The notes: generated by a model not told the origin, from the sequence alone. 64,000 nucleotides of DNA from Avena insularis (GCA_023614405.1 CM042687.1:67996992-68060991); one strand, 5' to 3'; counted from the first letter of the stretch, positions 1 through 12,568 are shown. Numbers and translations: made by a program.

Positions 1-2509
1 GAAGACCCTGAACTCTGAGGCGAAGACCGATCTTGGACGCCAAGTTCGCCCACATGAAAACCAAGGCCGTTCTCGGTACCCAGAAGACCGATCCCGGCGA
101 GCCGAACCCCGTCGAACCCCTGACCCAAGATCGCCGATACCCAATTTGTGAACCTTTCTGAGCCCTATTTTATAAATTGACATCTATATGAATTGTTGTA
201 TATCAATTGTACATGCTTGCATACATATTTTGTGGGTTCGGGTCATTTTGTCGACACACTAATAATTAAATATGGAGTCCATATGTGGACGATTCTAGTC
301 TTATTTTGGCTCCATTTAAATTTGTGTAGCGAATCGATACCATGTTTTGTCTTGTTAAACCAACATTTAAATTGCAGATTTGTAAACAAATAAAACTATA
401 TAATTAATTGTCGGGACCCCGGTTCCGCTTAATATTGCCCAAATGCATCGCATCCTTGCCATGCCATACATCATATATGCATCATTCCCGATCTTCTGCC
501 GTAGTATTAAATAGTGCATCCGATGTTTCTTCTAGTGCTTTGCTTCTTTACGGATTAGGCCGATGAGTTGATGCGAGTGTCGGCCCGATCTTCGGAAGAA
601 CCTTCGACAATGTTTTCAGGCGAGCATTCTCCCCCTTTCTACCTATTTTACCTTTATAGTCTTTATTTCCTCCTATTGATCTATTGCTATCTGTGTTGCG
701 ATGCTCTAGTTTTCGTACCCGTGATATCCCTTGCAGCCTTATATTGCCTTGGACACATCCTATTACCTGTTGTTTGGTAGATAGTCGGCCTTGCGTGTCG
801 TAGTTGCTTGCAAAAGTGCTGTTGCGTGTCGTCAAGTACCACAGTTGTTGGAAGCCTACCATATGCTTTATGTTGGAGTTGATCATGACTTTAATTACCG
901 TTTAATAACTAAAATTGAAGTAAGTAAATAATGCAGAGGCACAGGTGGGCAATAGATGTTATTTGGTTTCTAACCGTCCACTTGTGTCCCGTAGGACCCC
1001 TAGTACTTGATACCTGTTCTTTGAATATTCGCACTATCCGCATGGGGGACCATAAATCCCCCTAGCCAGAGCTTGAGTCATATCTTATTTCTTGGGGACA
1101 CAAGTAGTTTGGGGCTTTATTACTATCATGTACTTAGGCCATGATTTACTGCTTTATTTACTATTGCGCGTGGAGTGCCTGTACTGTTTAGGAAAAAATG
1201 TGGAATGTTTTCGCGGTATCGACAATCCCAGTCACACTTTCGGATTCCCAGTCATTTACAGCCATCGGCACAAACCTCTGGGTCCATCTCGGAGCCGGCC
1301 AACTTCGTCGCGGGTAGCTTGATGGGGTGGCCCCCTGAAATTTATATGAATCTTGCAATTGCTCTGTCGTGATGCCTCGTTGGGTTTCATTTGGTTTTTC
1401 TCGAGGTTGATCGTGCGTGTGTTGCTATTTGTGCCCCCCTAGAGGGTAAAACTTTCTAAAAGCCGTGTCCGTGGTTATGGACGACTTGGAGCACAGTATC
1501 TCGATCATAGACAACTATAACTAAAGTAGTGCTATAAATTTGACTTTATAATGACTAGTAATCAGCTTCACTATAATGGAATTGCTAAATAAAAGTGCCA
1601 ACAATTGCTTGTTTGGGTTGTCACCTGTTACCATTGTATCTGACTAGTAAGTATTGCAACTACAACGGAATGGCTAAATAAAAGTACCACAACTGCTGGG
1701 TTTTGGGATGTCTCATGCTAAATGTATCTGACTAGTAAGTACTACAACTATAACGAAATGGTTAACTAAAACTTCCCACTGCTTATTAAATCAGGATGAA
1801 TCATGCTATCTATATATGACTAGTAATTGCCGCAACTATAACGGAATGAATAAAACTGCCAACTGTGTGAGTTCCTCGGTTGACTTCCTCGTTTGGTCTC
1901 GAGGGGGAAATACCAGGATGGGTATGCTTGGTGATAATTTCAGGTTGGATCCGAATAGGTCTTTCTTATCCCTATCTGATAGCCGCCAGTTGTATTGAGT
2001 ATCTATAGGTTGTTTAGTGCATGCTGCGCTACCGCTTCAGTCCACCATACCTATGTAGGCGAGGACCGCCGAATTCTAGTCTCGATGTCTTGGCCTCGAT
2101 CTTGACCGCTCTCTTTTTCCTTTGCCCTTTGCCGGCACCCCTTTTGTTTTAGCGGGTTTCGAGATCGATGTCGTTAGCAAGGTTACCCTTCCGGCTTGGC
2201 CTGGGCAGGGTTATGGATGCCATTGGTTATTATTCAGGGCTCTTAGCCCAATTTGCATCTTGTCCATACTCGGACGCTGTATCGTTTTAAAGGTGATTTG
2301 GATCTTTGTATTGTATATCTGTATTCTTGACTCTTTGAGTCATTGTTGTATATATCTATTCTGTAGGTTCCATCGTGGACTAATGTGTAATGGTATTACT
2401 TTGTTTTCCACCCGCACGAAAGTGCCTGGTGGGCACCTTTGAATCGTTTCTATGCGGGTTTGGCGGGAATCGCTAGAACTTGCATAGGGCCGATCCGGAG
2501 GGTGTTACA
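1..2509 (+). repeat. 3' portion of long LTR (copy A of the long-LTR element)
   Basis: This stretch is collinear with two other LTR copies in the window (about 47640-58465 and 60735-63309). Shared landmarks include the 'gattaggccgatgagttgatgcga' type segment near 550, the 'gtcggccttgcg' segment near 784 and the terminal 'gccgatccg..gggtgttaca'. It ends at GGGTGTTACA, the imperfect inverse of the TGTAGCACCC start seen in the other copies. Its own start lies left of the window. Directly after it (2510) comes minus-strand copia sequence, so it is the right-hand LTR of an element, or a solo LTR, inserted into that copia. The expected 5 bp target duplication on this side is ACGGC (2510-2514). No credible ORF is present. 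Confidence 0.88.
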
Positions 2510-2857
2510 ACGGCAGTGCCACAAATAATTCGTATTATCACTATCTACCTTGCATCTCTTAGCCTCAATGTTATGGATGTGTGTTTCATTGCTTTCGAGA
2601 TTCAGAAGAAACAAACCATTCACAGCAGGTGCATGACCATAAAAGATGTTACTCATATAAATAGAACAACCATTATTCTCCGATTTAAATGAATAACCGT
2701 CTTGCAATAAACATGATCCAGATATGATGTTCATGATCAACGCAGGCACATAATAACATTTATTAAGGTTTAAAACTAATCTCGAAGGTAAAACTAAGGA
2801 GAGCGTGCCGACGAACATCACATCAACTCTTGATCCGTTGCCAACGCGCATCGTCAC
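2510..2857 (-). pseudogene. copia protease to GAG-pre-integrase fragment
   Basis: The minus-strand frame reads from the region after the protease active site (VTMRVGNGSRVDV, LNKCYYVPALIMNIIS) into the motif NYLWHCR at about 2512-2535, the start of the copia GAG-pre-integrase zinc domain (normally LWHCRLGH). It ends there because LTR copy A inserted at 2509/2510; the last residues of the open frame (about 2450-2509) are LTR sequence, not copia. In the intact family this polyprotein segment would be processed by the element's own aspartic protease and continue into integrase. It is separated from the upstream gag frame by a short frame break near 2860-2890. Confidence 0.85.
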
Positions 2858-2893
2858 CTCATCCCTTGCTAGCCACCGTCTATTCTGTAGCTC

Positions 2894-3451
2894 CTATTTC
2901 GAGTTAAAAATATTAGCAACTGAACCAGTATCAAATACCCAGGCACTACAACGAGGGCTAGTAAGGAAAACATCAATAAAATGTATATCAAATATACCTT
3001 TGATGGTGCCAGCCTTCTTGTCCGCTAAGTACTTCGGACAATTGCGCTTCCAGTGACCCTTGTCCTTGCAATAGAAACACTCAGTCTCCGGATTAGGTCT
3101 AGACTTGAGCTTCTTCTCGGCAGGGGCAACACGCTTGCCGCTGCCCTTCTTCAAGGACTTCTTTGCACCCTTACCTTTCTTAAAGCTGGGGGGATTGTTG
3201 ACCATCAACACATGATTATCTTTCTTGATGTCCACCTCCGTAGCCTTCAGCTTAGCGAAGAGCTCAGTGATCATATCAGTGGAACCAATCTGATTATGAG
3301 TAACTACAAAACCTTTGTAGCTAGGAGGGAGTGATATCAGAACTCTGTCAATCTTGAGCTCCTCTGGAATCTTGCAGTCCAATTGCTCAAGGCGTTGAGT
3401 GTAGCCCGATATCTTAATGGCGTGCTCACTAACGGAACTCCCTTCCTCCAT
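2894..3451 (-). pseudogene. copia gag C-terminal half with zinc knuckle and protease start
   Basis: This is a 185-residue open frame. Residues about 1-75 resemble the UBN2-type copia gag region (EELKIDRVLISLPPSY). Residues 88-120 are Lys-rich and basic. Residues 125-138 form a CX2CX4HX4C zinc knuckle (CFYCKDKGHWKRNC), used by retrotransposon gag to bind RNA. Residues 171-177 (WVFDTGS) carry the aspartic protease active site with the catalytic D-T-G intact at residue 174. The upstream gag start lies in another frame (3610-3822), with an unreadable gap at 3452-3609, so the polyprotein is broken. The apparent ATG at 3451 is internal, not the real start. Confidence 0.9.
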
Positions 3452-3609
3452 CTTGCAGTTAAAGAATTTCTCAGAGATCTCATATCTCTCAGAACGGGCC
3501 TGAGTCTAAAACATAGTTTTCAGTTCCTCAAGAATCTCAAAGGGCCCGGGGAACTCTTCAAAACGATTTTGAAGGTCCGATTCCATAGCAAACAACATGG
3601 TGCTCTTAA

Positions 3610-3822
3610 TCACACGATAATCATCGACTGATAAACGGCTTTCTCATCAGCCGGTGCATCTACAGCAGGGGCGTCACCTAGCGCTTTCTCAAGGACATAG
3701 TCCTTTTGTCCGCCAGAGAGAATGATTCTCAGATTGCGGAACCAGTTGGTGAAGTTAGACCCATTATTCTTAAGCTTTTCTTTCTCAGCAAAAACGTTGA
3801 AGTTGAAGTTGGACTTAGCCAT
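3610..3822 (-). pseudogene. copia gag N-terminal fragment
   Basis: The minus-strand ATG at 3822 starts a frame reading MAKSNFNFNVFAEKEKLKNN followed by NFTNWFRNLRIIL. The 'NGxNFTxWxxxLRxxL' pattern is the usual beginning of BARE/Angela-type gag. It lies 1.2 kb downstream of the primer binding site, matching the long leader of this clade. The frame closes after 70 codons, and gag homology resumes in another frame at 3451, so there is a frameshift or indel between them. Such a protein would normally form the virus-like particle; it cannot do so here. Confidence 0.85.
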
Positions 3823-5042
3823 TTGATCTACAAAATTTGCAAGTACAATTTAGACTATGTTCATGATAACTAGTTCAAATTAATCAAATTACTAGATGAA
3901 CTCCCACTAAATTCAACATCCCTCAAGTTGTTTAGTGAACATGATCCAAATTGACCACACCTAATCCGATCTTCACGAGAAGAGATGTGGTTTCAATGGT
4001 GCACAAAAAAGTTTTGATCATATCATTCATATGACTCATGCTTAACCTTTCGGTTCGCGTGTTCCGAGGCCATGTCTGTACATGCTAGGCTCGTCAAGTC
4101 AAACCCAAGTATTTCCGTGTGTGCAAAAACTGGCTTGCACCCGTTGTATGTGAACGTAGAGTTTATAGCACCCGATCATCACGTGGTGCTTGAACACGAT
4201 GAACTTTCGCAACGGTGCATACATGGGGAGAACACAGTTTTATCTTGATCTTTAAGTGAGGAATCATCTTATAATGCTACCGTCGCGATCTAAGCATAAT
4301 AAGATACATAAAAGGATAAACATCACATGCATATAATTTTATGTGACATGGTATAGTCAATCTCCGCGCAATGATCTCCATCTTGTGCGTGCCAGCATGA
4401 TCTCCATCACTCCACCATGATTGCCTCCACCGCGAATAGCAACTACGACTATTGCTAACTACTTAGTGATAAAGTAAAGCTATTACATGGCGTATAAGAA
4501 GTTGAGACACAGGTCATACACAATTATAAAGACAACCATATGGCTCCTGCCGGTTGTGTACTCATCGACATGCAAGTCGTGAAAAATTAAAAAACATGAT
4601 CATTGCATACAACATACACATCACATCTTGGGCCATACCATATCACAAAAACACTCCCTGCAAAAACAAGTTAGACGCCTCTACTTTGTTGTTGCATGTT
4701 TTACGTGGCTTATGGGAGTAACAAGCTAAGAACGATTCTTACCTACGGAAAGCCACAACGGTGATATTATGGTTGCCAACATCCGGTGTAAAACCCATGA
4801 CAACTATAGTGAGAGAAACTGGCATCCACCAGCCGCATGTGTGGAACAAGCCACACGTCAAGTGCGGAGCCGGTCTCATGACAGTCGCGTAAAGTTAGCC
4901 TGGACCGCTTCAATCTCACTATCCCGCGTCATAAGAAGTACACAAACAAGAGGCTTGCAACAGAAAACATCAACGCCCGCAACAAGCATGTTGCGTTCTA
5001 CTCATGAAACACATCTACGCATAGATCTAGCTCTGATACCAC
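3823..5042 (-). other. Untranslated leader and tRNA-Met primer binding site of minus-strand copia
   Basis: No ORF with recognisable similarity is present. At 5030-5041 the + strand reads GCTCTGATACCA, the reverse complement of TGGTATCAGAGC, the standard copia primer site complementary to the 3' end of initiator tRNA-Met. It lies one base inside the LTR edge at 5043, as expected for a plus-strand-primed element read on the minus strand. The roughly 1.2 kb between it and the gag ATG is the long leader typical of BARE-type elements, where packaging and dimerisation signals are expected; I cannot identify these here. Confidence 0.85.
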
Positions 5043-6768
5043 TGAAGGGATTCACAGCATAGTAAATCAAAAAAATTCTACGGATGCGAAAGGGAAAAGC
5101 CAAGATCTAATCTAGGAGATGCAAACAATAAGGGGGGATAGATGAGATCTTCATACCCTTGAAGATTCGCACAGCGGAACGTTCAACGGAACATGGTTGA
5201 TGTAGTCGTACTAGCCTTCTCCTCCTCGCGATCTGATCCGATCCAAACACCGCAAGTGGCGCTGCCTCCGAGAGATGCACACGTATGGCACCTCGACGTC
5301 TCCTCCTTCCTCGGTCCAGCAAGTGGGGTGGAGAGATAAATTGGATCTACAAAATGACGGTGTGGTGCAAAGGTGGAGAGTTTCTGTGGCAGAGCTTCGC
5401 CTACGCGCAGTCGAGAGAGAGAGAGAGGAGGGCAGCAACTAGGCGGCTAGGGTTTGAGGAGGTGTGGGGGGAGGGTGCGCCCCTGCCCTCTTTATATAGA
5501 GGGCTGGACGGCTGCCCCCTTGCCCCTCCTCCAAGCCTAGGGCCCGCGTCCACATGGGAGGAGTGGGGGGCAAGTTCCCCCCCCCCTTCTAGAAGCTCTC
5601 CCTAGGGTTTCCCCTAGGGCTTTGCCGGGTGGGCCTATGGGGCCTTGTGCCCTGAGCCCAATGCGGCCAGGGAAATCCCTCGTAGGCCCATTCCCCCTCT
5701 CGACAAGTGGGACCACGTTGGTCCCACTCCGGAATGTTCTAGAAGCTTCCGGTACAATACCGAACAATCCGAAAAAATTCCGAAATCCAAAAACTGCTTT
5801 CCCTTATATGAATCTTATTCTCCGGACCATTCCGGAACCTCTCGTGATGCCCTGGATCTCATCCGAGACTCCAAACAAAAAATCATAAACCAATTATCCA
5901 TTATATCCTAGCATCGATACACGTTAAGTGTGTGACCCTACGGGTTCGAGAATATGCAGACATGATCTTCTATCAATAATCAACAGCGGGGTCTGGAAAC
6001 CCATATTGACTCCCACATACTCATCGATGATCATATCGGATGAACCACGATGCCAAGATTCAATTAATGCCATATATATATTCCCTTCGTCACGTGATAT
6101 TTTACTTGCCCGAGATTCGATCGTCGGTATCGGCATACCTAGTTCAATCTTGTTCATAGCAAGTACTTTACTCGTTCCGTAATCCGATATCACTTTGTGG
6201 TTAACTCCTTAACCACGTGCTTGCAAGCGGTGTTGATATCGATTACCGAGTGGGCCCGAAGTATATCTCTCCGACTTGGGAGGGACAAATCCCATCTCGA
6301 TACATACAACCCAACAGATACTTTCCGATCACCTGAGAGACACCTTTATGATCACCCTCTCATAGGATGACGTTTGATGACCTCAAAGCTTTCTTCCGAT
6401 ACTAGGGAGTTGCATTATCTCATGGTCTAAGGAATACAATATTTGACATAAGAAAAAGCTTCGCAAAGATGAACACGATGACACGATCTAATTGCTCTGC
6501 TTAATTTGGGTCTGTCCATCATATCATTCTCCCAATGACATGATCTCATTATTAATTTAAAACTCATGTCTATGGTTAGGAAACCTTAACCATCATTAAT
6601 CAATGAGATAGTCCATAGAGGCATACTAGGGACACGGTGTTGTTCATAAACCACACAAGTATCAAAGTTTCCGCTTAATACAATTCTAGCATGGAATATA
6701 AACTTTATCATGAACAAGAATTATAATAATAACATCTTTATTATTGCCTCTAGGGCATAATTCCAACA
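5043..6768 (-). repeat. 5' LTR of minus-strand BARE/Angela-like copia
   Basis: On the minus strand it begins TGTTGGAATTATGCCCTAGA at 6768 and ends ..ATCCCTTCA at 5043, immediately before the primer binding site. At 1726 bp it matches the usual 1.7-1.8 kb of BARE/WIS/Angela LTRs. A TATA box (TATATAAA, minus strand) lies at 5498-5491, followed by the pyrimidine- and GC-rich segment that normally surrounds the transcription start. On the right, 6769-6773 (TTATT) should be one copy of the target duplication; the partner is outside the window. Confidence 0.9.
5491..5498 (-). promoter_or_regulatory. LTR TATA box (minus-strand copia)
   Basis: TATATAAA on the minus strand, about 1.27 kb into the LTR and about 450 bp before its end. 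This is the position of the U3/R promoter TATA in BARE-type LTRs. The same motif sits at the equivalent place in the + strand LTRs at 9028 and 21247. Confidence 0.7.
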
Positions 6769-7748
6769 TTATTGACACAGGTTAAGAATTTCATTTCGAT
6801 GAAAGACTTAGGAAAAACCTGAATATTTGGCATCAATGTCTATATGGATAGATTGAGACGCTAATATGGTTGTGCTAAATGTAAATAGATGAGATATTGA
6901 ATGAGTTCAATATGGAAATGACAAGAAAGGTTCTTGCCACACGGAAAGTATTGAATCAAGATTCAAGTGTATTGACACTTAGTAAGTGAGAGGAGATCCA
7001 AGTGTTTTTGACAATTGGTAAATGAAATCACAAGAATATTTTGATTAATCGTACTGTGATATGTACACATCCAGATATGTCCTATGCTCTAAATGTTATG
7101 AGCAGATATCAGAATAATTCATAAAATGATCATTGGACAATAGTAAGGATATTTTTATGATCTTTGGAAGAACTACGAATATGTTATTTATGTAGAGGTG
7201 ACAAATAGAAATATAGTTCATTGTAAAGTGTTACATTGATACTAGTTTTGTCACAAGATACAAATTAAGTTTATCTCAATTTAAACTGAGGGTGGCACAA
7301 TGTAATGGAAAGCAAGTTCCATAATGGATTTGGATGAGTTCCAAAGTAAAGACATTGTGACAGATACTACAACAAAAGGCTAAGTATATGACTGTTATTG
7401 TAGCAGCAAAAGAGGGCATTTGCGTCAAGTAGTATGTTATCATACTAGGTTTGGTTCTCAGTGGTCTAGTACTATGAATATATATTGTATGACAATTGTA
7501 TCAACATGTTTTAACCGCAAGGAACTAAAGGTCTCACCAAAGGACCAAATTTATACAATGCCATCTCATTGGAGAATGAGTGATGTGTAGAGACGCGAAG
7601 ACATGCAATTACACATGGACCTGAAAGTGTCGGATCTGAAGATTAGTTAACCACTAGCAATCGTGTATATACAACACCATAAAGCCATAGGTGTTGAATG
7701 CACAAGTTTTTCCAAACTAGATTATTGACTCTAGTGCAAGTGGGAGAC
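6769..7748 (+). pseudogene. Decayed copia RT C-terminus and RNase H
   Basis: Short in-frame pieces are recognisable: 'SMKDLG' and a GINVYMDR-like stretch near 6800-6860 (copia RT, normally KDLGxAxYILGIxIxRDR), and the RNase H region near 7360-7500. Many stop codons and small indels break every frame; no run exceeds 60 codons. The region is collinear with 25780-26721 in the sister element. It ends at the polypurine tract before the LTR. Confidence 0.75.
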
Positions 7749-9536
7749 TGTTGGAGATATGCCCAAGAGGCAATAATAAAGTGGTTATTATTATATATGT
7801 ATGTTTATGATAAATGTTTATATACCATGCCATAATTGTATTAACCAGAAACTTTACTACTCGTGTGTTTTGTAAAACTAGCTTGTTAAACTAGCTTGTT
7901 GATTAATAGATGATCATAGTTTCCTGACCATGGACATTAGATGTTGTTAATAACAAGATCGTGTCATTAGGAGAATGATGTGATGCACACACACTCCTAT
8001 AGTAAGCATAGCATAAGATAAAGTTATTAGAGTTTTTTTGCTACAAGCTTTCAAATACATAGTAACCTAATCCTTCGATCATGAGATCATGTTAATCACC
8101 ATCACCGATGGATACTTTGATGACATAAAACACCCCTTTCGTAACTGGGTGGTTATAAAGGTGACATTAGGTATTCTGAAAGTATGTGTTGAAGCACATG
8201 GATCAAGAGTGGGATTTTTCCATCCATATGGCCGATAGATATATTCTGGGCCCTCTCGGTGGAATGCCATCCAATTGGCTTGCAAGCATGTGACTAGGTC
8301 ACAAGGAATGTCATATGACGGAACGAGTAAAGAGTACTTATTGGTAACGAGGTTGAACTAGGTATAGAGATACCGATGATCAAACCTCGGATAAGTAAAG
8401 TATCCGTGACAAAGGGAATCGGTATCATATGTAAATGGTTCATTCGACCACGAAGTCATCATAGAAATATGTGTGAGCCATTATGGATTTCTAGATCCCA
8501 CTATTGGTTATTGATCGGAGAGGTGTGTCGATCATGTCTGCATAGTTCACGAACCGTAGGGAGACACACTTAAGGATTCGACGTTGTTTCATATATATGG
8601 AATGTGATTTGGAGACAAAATGTTTTTCTGAGTCTCAGATTGGATCCAGGACATCATGAGGAGATACGGAATGGTCTGAAGAATAAGATTCATATAAGGA
8701 AAGTGGTTTTCCGGGGTTCGGCAATGTTTTGGTGTTTTGACCAAAAGTTTCTAGAATGTTCTGGAAGGTCCACCACCCCGGGAGGGGGTCACTTGGACAG
8801 TGGCATGCCCTAGGGTCCAGCCGCACCAAACCCTAAAGGGTCAATTCGGCCAAGACTAGTAAAAGGGTCAACCCCTAGTTTGAATAGTCAAATCCTAGTT
8901 CGAAAAGTCAAACTCTAGTTTTTGGTAAGAGAGAAGTCTTAGTGGAAAAGGTTTCAAACTCTTCCTTTGGAGGCCGAGTTAGGGAAGGAATCTACTTGGG
9001 ATGGGAAGACCCTTGGCCCCCCCCACCTATATAAGGAGGGGTGGGGGTGCACCCCAAGGCACCCCTTGTCCTAGGCGCCCAATTCCCTTGCCCTCTAAAC
9101 CCTAGCCGCCGCCTACCCCTCTCTCCTCCACCGCACTGCTCCGGCTTAGGCTAAGCCCTACAGAAATATCTCCTCCTCCACAACCACACAGTCGTGCTAT
9201 TGGGATTCCGAGGAGATCTACAACCTCCGATGCCCTGCTAGAACAAGGGACAGGAAGGTCTTCATTGATTACCGTACGTGCGACTGACTGCGGAAGAACT
9301 GCTAGAACGTGGCGCCGGAAGGATCGTCTACACGATCTTGAGATTGGCAAGTGATCGACTACATCAACCACGAAAATCCGATCTCGTTAAACGCTTTGGA
9401 TCTATGAGGGTTAGTTCTCTAAAGTCTCATTGCACCGGTCTCGTTGATTAGATCCTTGGCTTTGCCATAGATTAGATCTTGGTTTTGTGTGTTCATGCGA
9501 TAGAAATTTTTTGTTTTGCATGCTACGAACCCTGCA
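7749..9536 (+). repeat. 3' LTR of BARE-like copia #1
   Basis: It starts TGTTGGAGATATGCCCAAGA directly after the polypurine tract and ends ..CATGCTACGAACCCTGCA, 1788 bp. A TATA box lies at 9028-9035 in 'ccacctatataaggaggggt', followed by a C-rich leader. It is collinear over its whole length with the LTRs at 13171-21721 (less the Helitron) and 26722-28499. Confidence 0.92.
9028..9035 (+). promoter_or_regulatory. LTR TATA box (BARE-like copia #1)
   Basis: TATATAAG about 500 bp before the LTR end, followed by AGGAGGGGTGGGGGTGCACC. The sister 5' LTR keeps TATATAAG at 21247-21254. The sister 3' LTR has TATATCAG instead (near 28023), a point change expected to weaken it. Confidence 0.65.
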
Positions 9537-10015
9537 ATTTGGCTAAATAAGTTCAAATTCTAGCAAGTGTGTTTAAAAGTTTATATGATAACAGTGAAAG
9601 TTAAATTGACCGATCAACCATCATTGTAAACAATAGAAACAAATTCTCACTCTGTCACCAAACAAATACTTCAACCCATTATGAGATAATGGAGTGAATG
9701 TGAAAAATAGGAAGACATTAACAATTTGCAAAAGACATACTGATCTGATAAACAGAACAGGGACATGACGTTTTCCATGAGCATGCATGATCAATAAACG
9801 CATATATGATATGGTTTATGATTAGTAAAATGTGAGCTAGATTATTTGTACTCTAGTGCAAGTGGGAGACTAAAGGGAATATTCCCTTGAGACAAATAAG
9901 AAATGGTTATTATTGTCATATCTCAATTAGTTTGTAATAGTTTCATATTGTTCTATAACTATATCAAGTGGAAACACTAATACAAGTGTGATATGAAACA
10001 AAAGTCCTTAGTAGC

Positions 10016-11459
10016 CCGATGAGTCCAAAATTGGAGCATTTTTCCTTATTTTTTGCATAAGTAGAGTAGGATTTTTAGTATTTTACCGTGTTTGCGCGCA
10101 CATTTTGTCCTTGTTTCAACATGATCCCAATTTACTAAGTATATTATGAACATATCAATTGAGACTATCATATTATACTGTAATATGATATTTTTAAGTG
10201 ATAGAAGTCATTTTTTGATTTATCTTCGCACCTAGAGGAATTGCTTGCTCCCAGGAGGTTCAAATATCCCACGCGTAACGACCAGTGGCACGGGCGGAGC
10301 CCGCTCGTACCGTCCGCCTGTATGGCTCTACATCATGACCGTCTCGTCAAATACTTCCACCTGGCAAAGACAGATCACAGATCTGACATTCATAGAAACC
10401 TTCATCCACAAAAAACCACACCAGAAAGGGATCTGAAGGAGGAACTTGGAGAAGGGCAAATCCTTGTTTATGCACGGACCATTGGAGGACAACGCATCAT
10501 CCCCTACATCATCAACCGATGCATCATCACCATCTCTACCCCATCTTCCATTCATTAGATCTTGTTGTAATTTCAGATTCAATTGTGGTTTGCACTAGAT
10601 TCATTCCATTACCTTTATCCATCCATTTGATTATGATGATATTGCTGATTGCTTGCATGTGTGAGTAGTTTCCTTCGTTCTTGGGGAGATGGAGAAACCC
10701 TAGCATTATTATGAAATGAAATAAAGATGATCTATTATGTGTGTCTATGATCCATTGATTTATGATGTGTGTTTGATCTATCCCTTTAGATGGTATGTGT
10801 ATTCGGCCACATATTATTTTCCTACAGGTCTAAAGAAGAGGGTGAAACCCTTCAGACGTGTTTGGAAGCGTGTCGGAAGCTATTGTGACTAGAAGCGCCG
10901 CTAGCAACCTGCACGGTCGAAGGGGGACAAAGAGAGATTCACTAAGCTAATTATGATATCCATGGGGATACCCTTAATTGCGGTGGTCTGCATGGTGACT
11001 GCTCATAGACATCGCTATGGTTATTTAGAGATGACCTCATTCTTGGCTCAACAAAGTGACTTCCTACGAGCCTTGTATGAACATCTTATTATAGAACGCT
11101 CTCCACACATATCATGACATAAGAAATAGGTTATCCTAATTATGATTAATTACAACATGCTAGTGGTGTATCCTACATCCCTAAGAACGTATTAGCCCTA
11201 TTGACTTCAACCACCATTCCATACACTCTTGTTACTTGATTTTTTACTTGTTTTATTTACTTTCTTGCATTCAAACAAAAACCTTTCAAACACCCTTTAC
11301 TTGAAATCAAAGGCAGCTTACACGTATCCTTTGGTAGATAGTGATGAGGGGCATAAAGACCCGAACCAACTAGCTCTCTGTGGGTTCGATACTCTTATTG
11401 CGAAACTAGCTACAATCGATCTGTGCACTTGCAATCATCATAGCCTCTATTCATACTAG
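10016..11459 (+). repeat. Probable solo gypsy LTR inside copia #2 LTR
   Basis: The copia #2 LTR stops matching its relatives after 'agtccttagtagcccg' and resumes at 'actagttcattgggcaatcgatgatcaag', bracketing about 1.44 kb of foreign DNA. Its layout resembles Athila/Tat-type LTRs: 'tgagtccaaaattggagcat' near the start, a CAT-rich region, 'gaaaccctagcattattatg', and an end containing 'ctctctgtgggttcgatact', a phrase common at the 3' end of such LTRs. No internal region follows, hence a solo LTR. I could not find a clean 5 bp target duplication, so the borders are uncertain by tens of bases and a deletion at one junction is possible. Confidence 0.55.
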
Positions 11460-12560
11460 TTCATTGGGCAATCGATGATCAAGGTTTCATCATCATGGAT
11501 GATAGTTCCAGTTGACACTGAGGTCATATGATTGGAGAATGATGTGATATACATTACCCAAAGATTGCGACATGATCAAATCACGAAGTTTATCGTTGCA
11601 ATAGTTATAAACATAATCTCCTCCTCCTTATACCGTGAGATCATATTAATCACTGTCTCCCAAGGCTGCTTTAACTGCATCAAACGTCACTCGGTGAAAC
11701 ACTGATTATAAAGGTGTACATTGGGTATTCTGGAGGAACAGGCAGAGGACTATGAATCAAGACCAGGATTTGTTCACTCGTGTGATGGGTAAGATACTTA
11801 AGCATGAATTGGTGAGATTACATCCATAATGTTGCAACACATGACTAGGTCACGGAGATGTAATATCGCGGTAACAAGTAAAACAATACTTGTCGGTAAC
11901 AAGATTAAACAAGTATGAGATACCAAATTCATTGGATCTCGAACAAGTTGTATCGAAGAAACAAAGGGAATTGGACTCGACGTTTACGGTTAAAACGATA
12001 TTGTCATTGTAGAATGCATAGGGGTCATTATGGGCATCCTGGTCCCGCTATTGATCATTGATAGGGATCATATCGGTGCCATTCTCAAGTCGTGGGGAAA
12101 TACACTTAAGGGTACAATGAGCTATAGATATTGTATAAGCTGGAGACACCAGATGTAAGAGAAAAGTTCCATGAGAGAACCGAAATCGTTCTGGAAAGTT
12201 CCAAAGTCATTCGGAGGAAATTGAAAGGGAAACGAAAGGTGTTTGGGTCAAATTAGATTTTGTAATATGTATTTACATATTAATTAATGTGGTTAATATT
12301 AAAATCTGATTTTAAAGGGTATTCCACTAATGGGACAAACTTCCTAGGAAAAAGGTCTCATGAGGGAAACCGCAAGAGAGAAGGGCTAAGTACCAAAGGG
12401 ACCAAAGCCTAGCCGCCACATAGGGCCCACCCGGTCAGCCTTGGGCTGTGCGTGGGGTGGGGCTGCCCCTGGCGGCCGGCCCATGGTGCCACCTTCCCCC
12501 TCTCTCATTTGTTTGTTCCCACATGGGAAACCCAAAGGGGAGGGCACAACTCCCTCCGCC

Positions 12561-12568
12561 TATATAAA
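12561..12568 (+). promoter_or_regulatory. LTR TATA box (copia #2)
   Basis: TATATAAA in 'cctccgcctatataaaggag', about 590 bp before the LTR end and upstream of a (CT)n run at about 12640-12657. Position and surroundings fit the core promoter of a copia LTR. Confidence 0.6.

Larger units (their letters stand above)
2510..6768 (-). mobile_element. Minus-strand BARE/Angela-like Ty1-copia fragment
   Basis: Read on the minus strand this gives a 5' LTR (6768 to 5043), a primer binding site (5041-5030), an untranslated leader, then gag, zinc knuckle, protease and the start of the GAG-pre-integrase domain, where it is cut at 2510 by LTR copy A. The rest of pol and the 3' LTR must lie left of the window. 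On the right it abuts + strand copia pol sequence at 6769, the interior of another BARE-like element, so it is an antisense nested insertion. The LTR start TGTTGGAATTATGCCC (minus strand) and the zinc-knuckle gag place it in the BARE/WIS/Angela clade (Angela/Ivana-type copia); the exact family is an inference. Confidence 0.88.
6769..9536 (+). mobile_element. 3' part of BARE-like copia #1 (interrupted host element)
   Basis: Decayed + strand pol (6769-7748) is followed by a polypurine tract (GTGCAAGTGGGAGAC, 7734-7748) and a complete 3' LTR (7749-9536). The sequence starting 'TTATTGACA' at 6769 matches the interior of the related complete element at about 25777, showing that the minus-strand copia (2510-6768) landed in its reverse transcriptase region. 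The left half of this element must lie beyond the nested insertions, outside the window. It is the same subfamily as the element at 13171-28499 (shared LTR start TGTTGGAGATATGCCCAAGA). Confidence 0.88.

Noticed and set aside
3900..5040. Possible host gene in the copia leader (open frame 4769-5062)
   Set aside because: It lies in the leader between the primer site and gag of the minus-strand copia and runs across the primer site and LTR edge.
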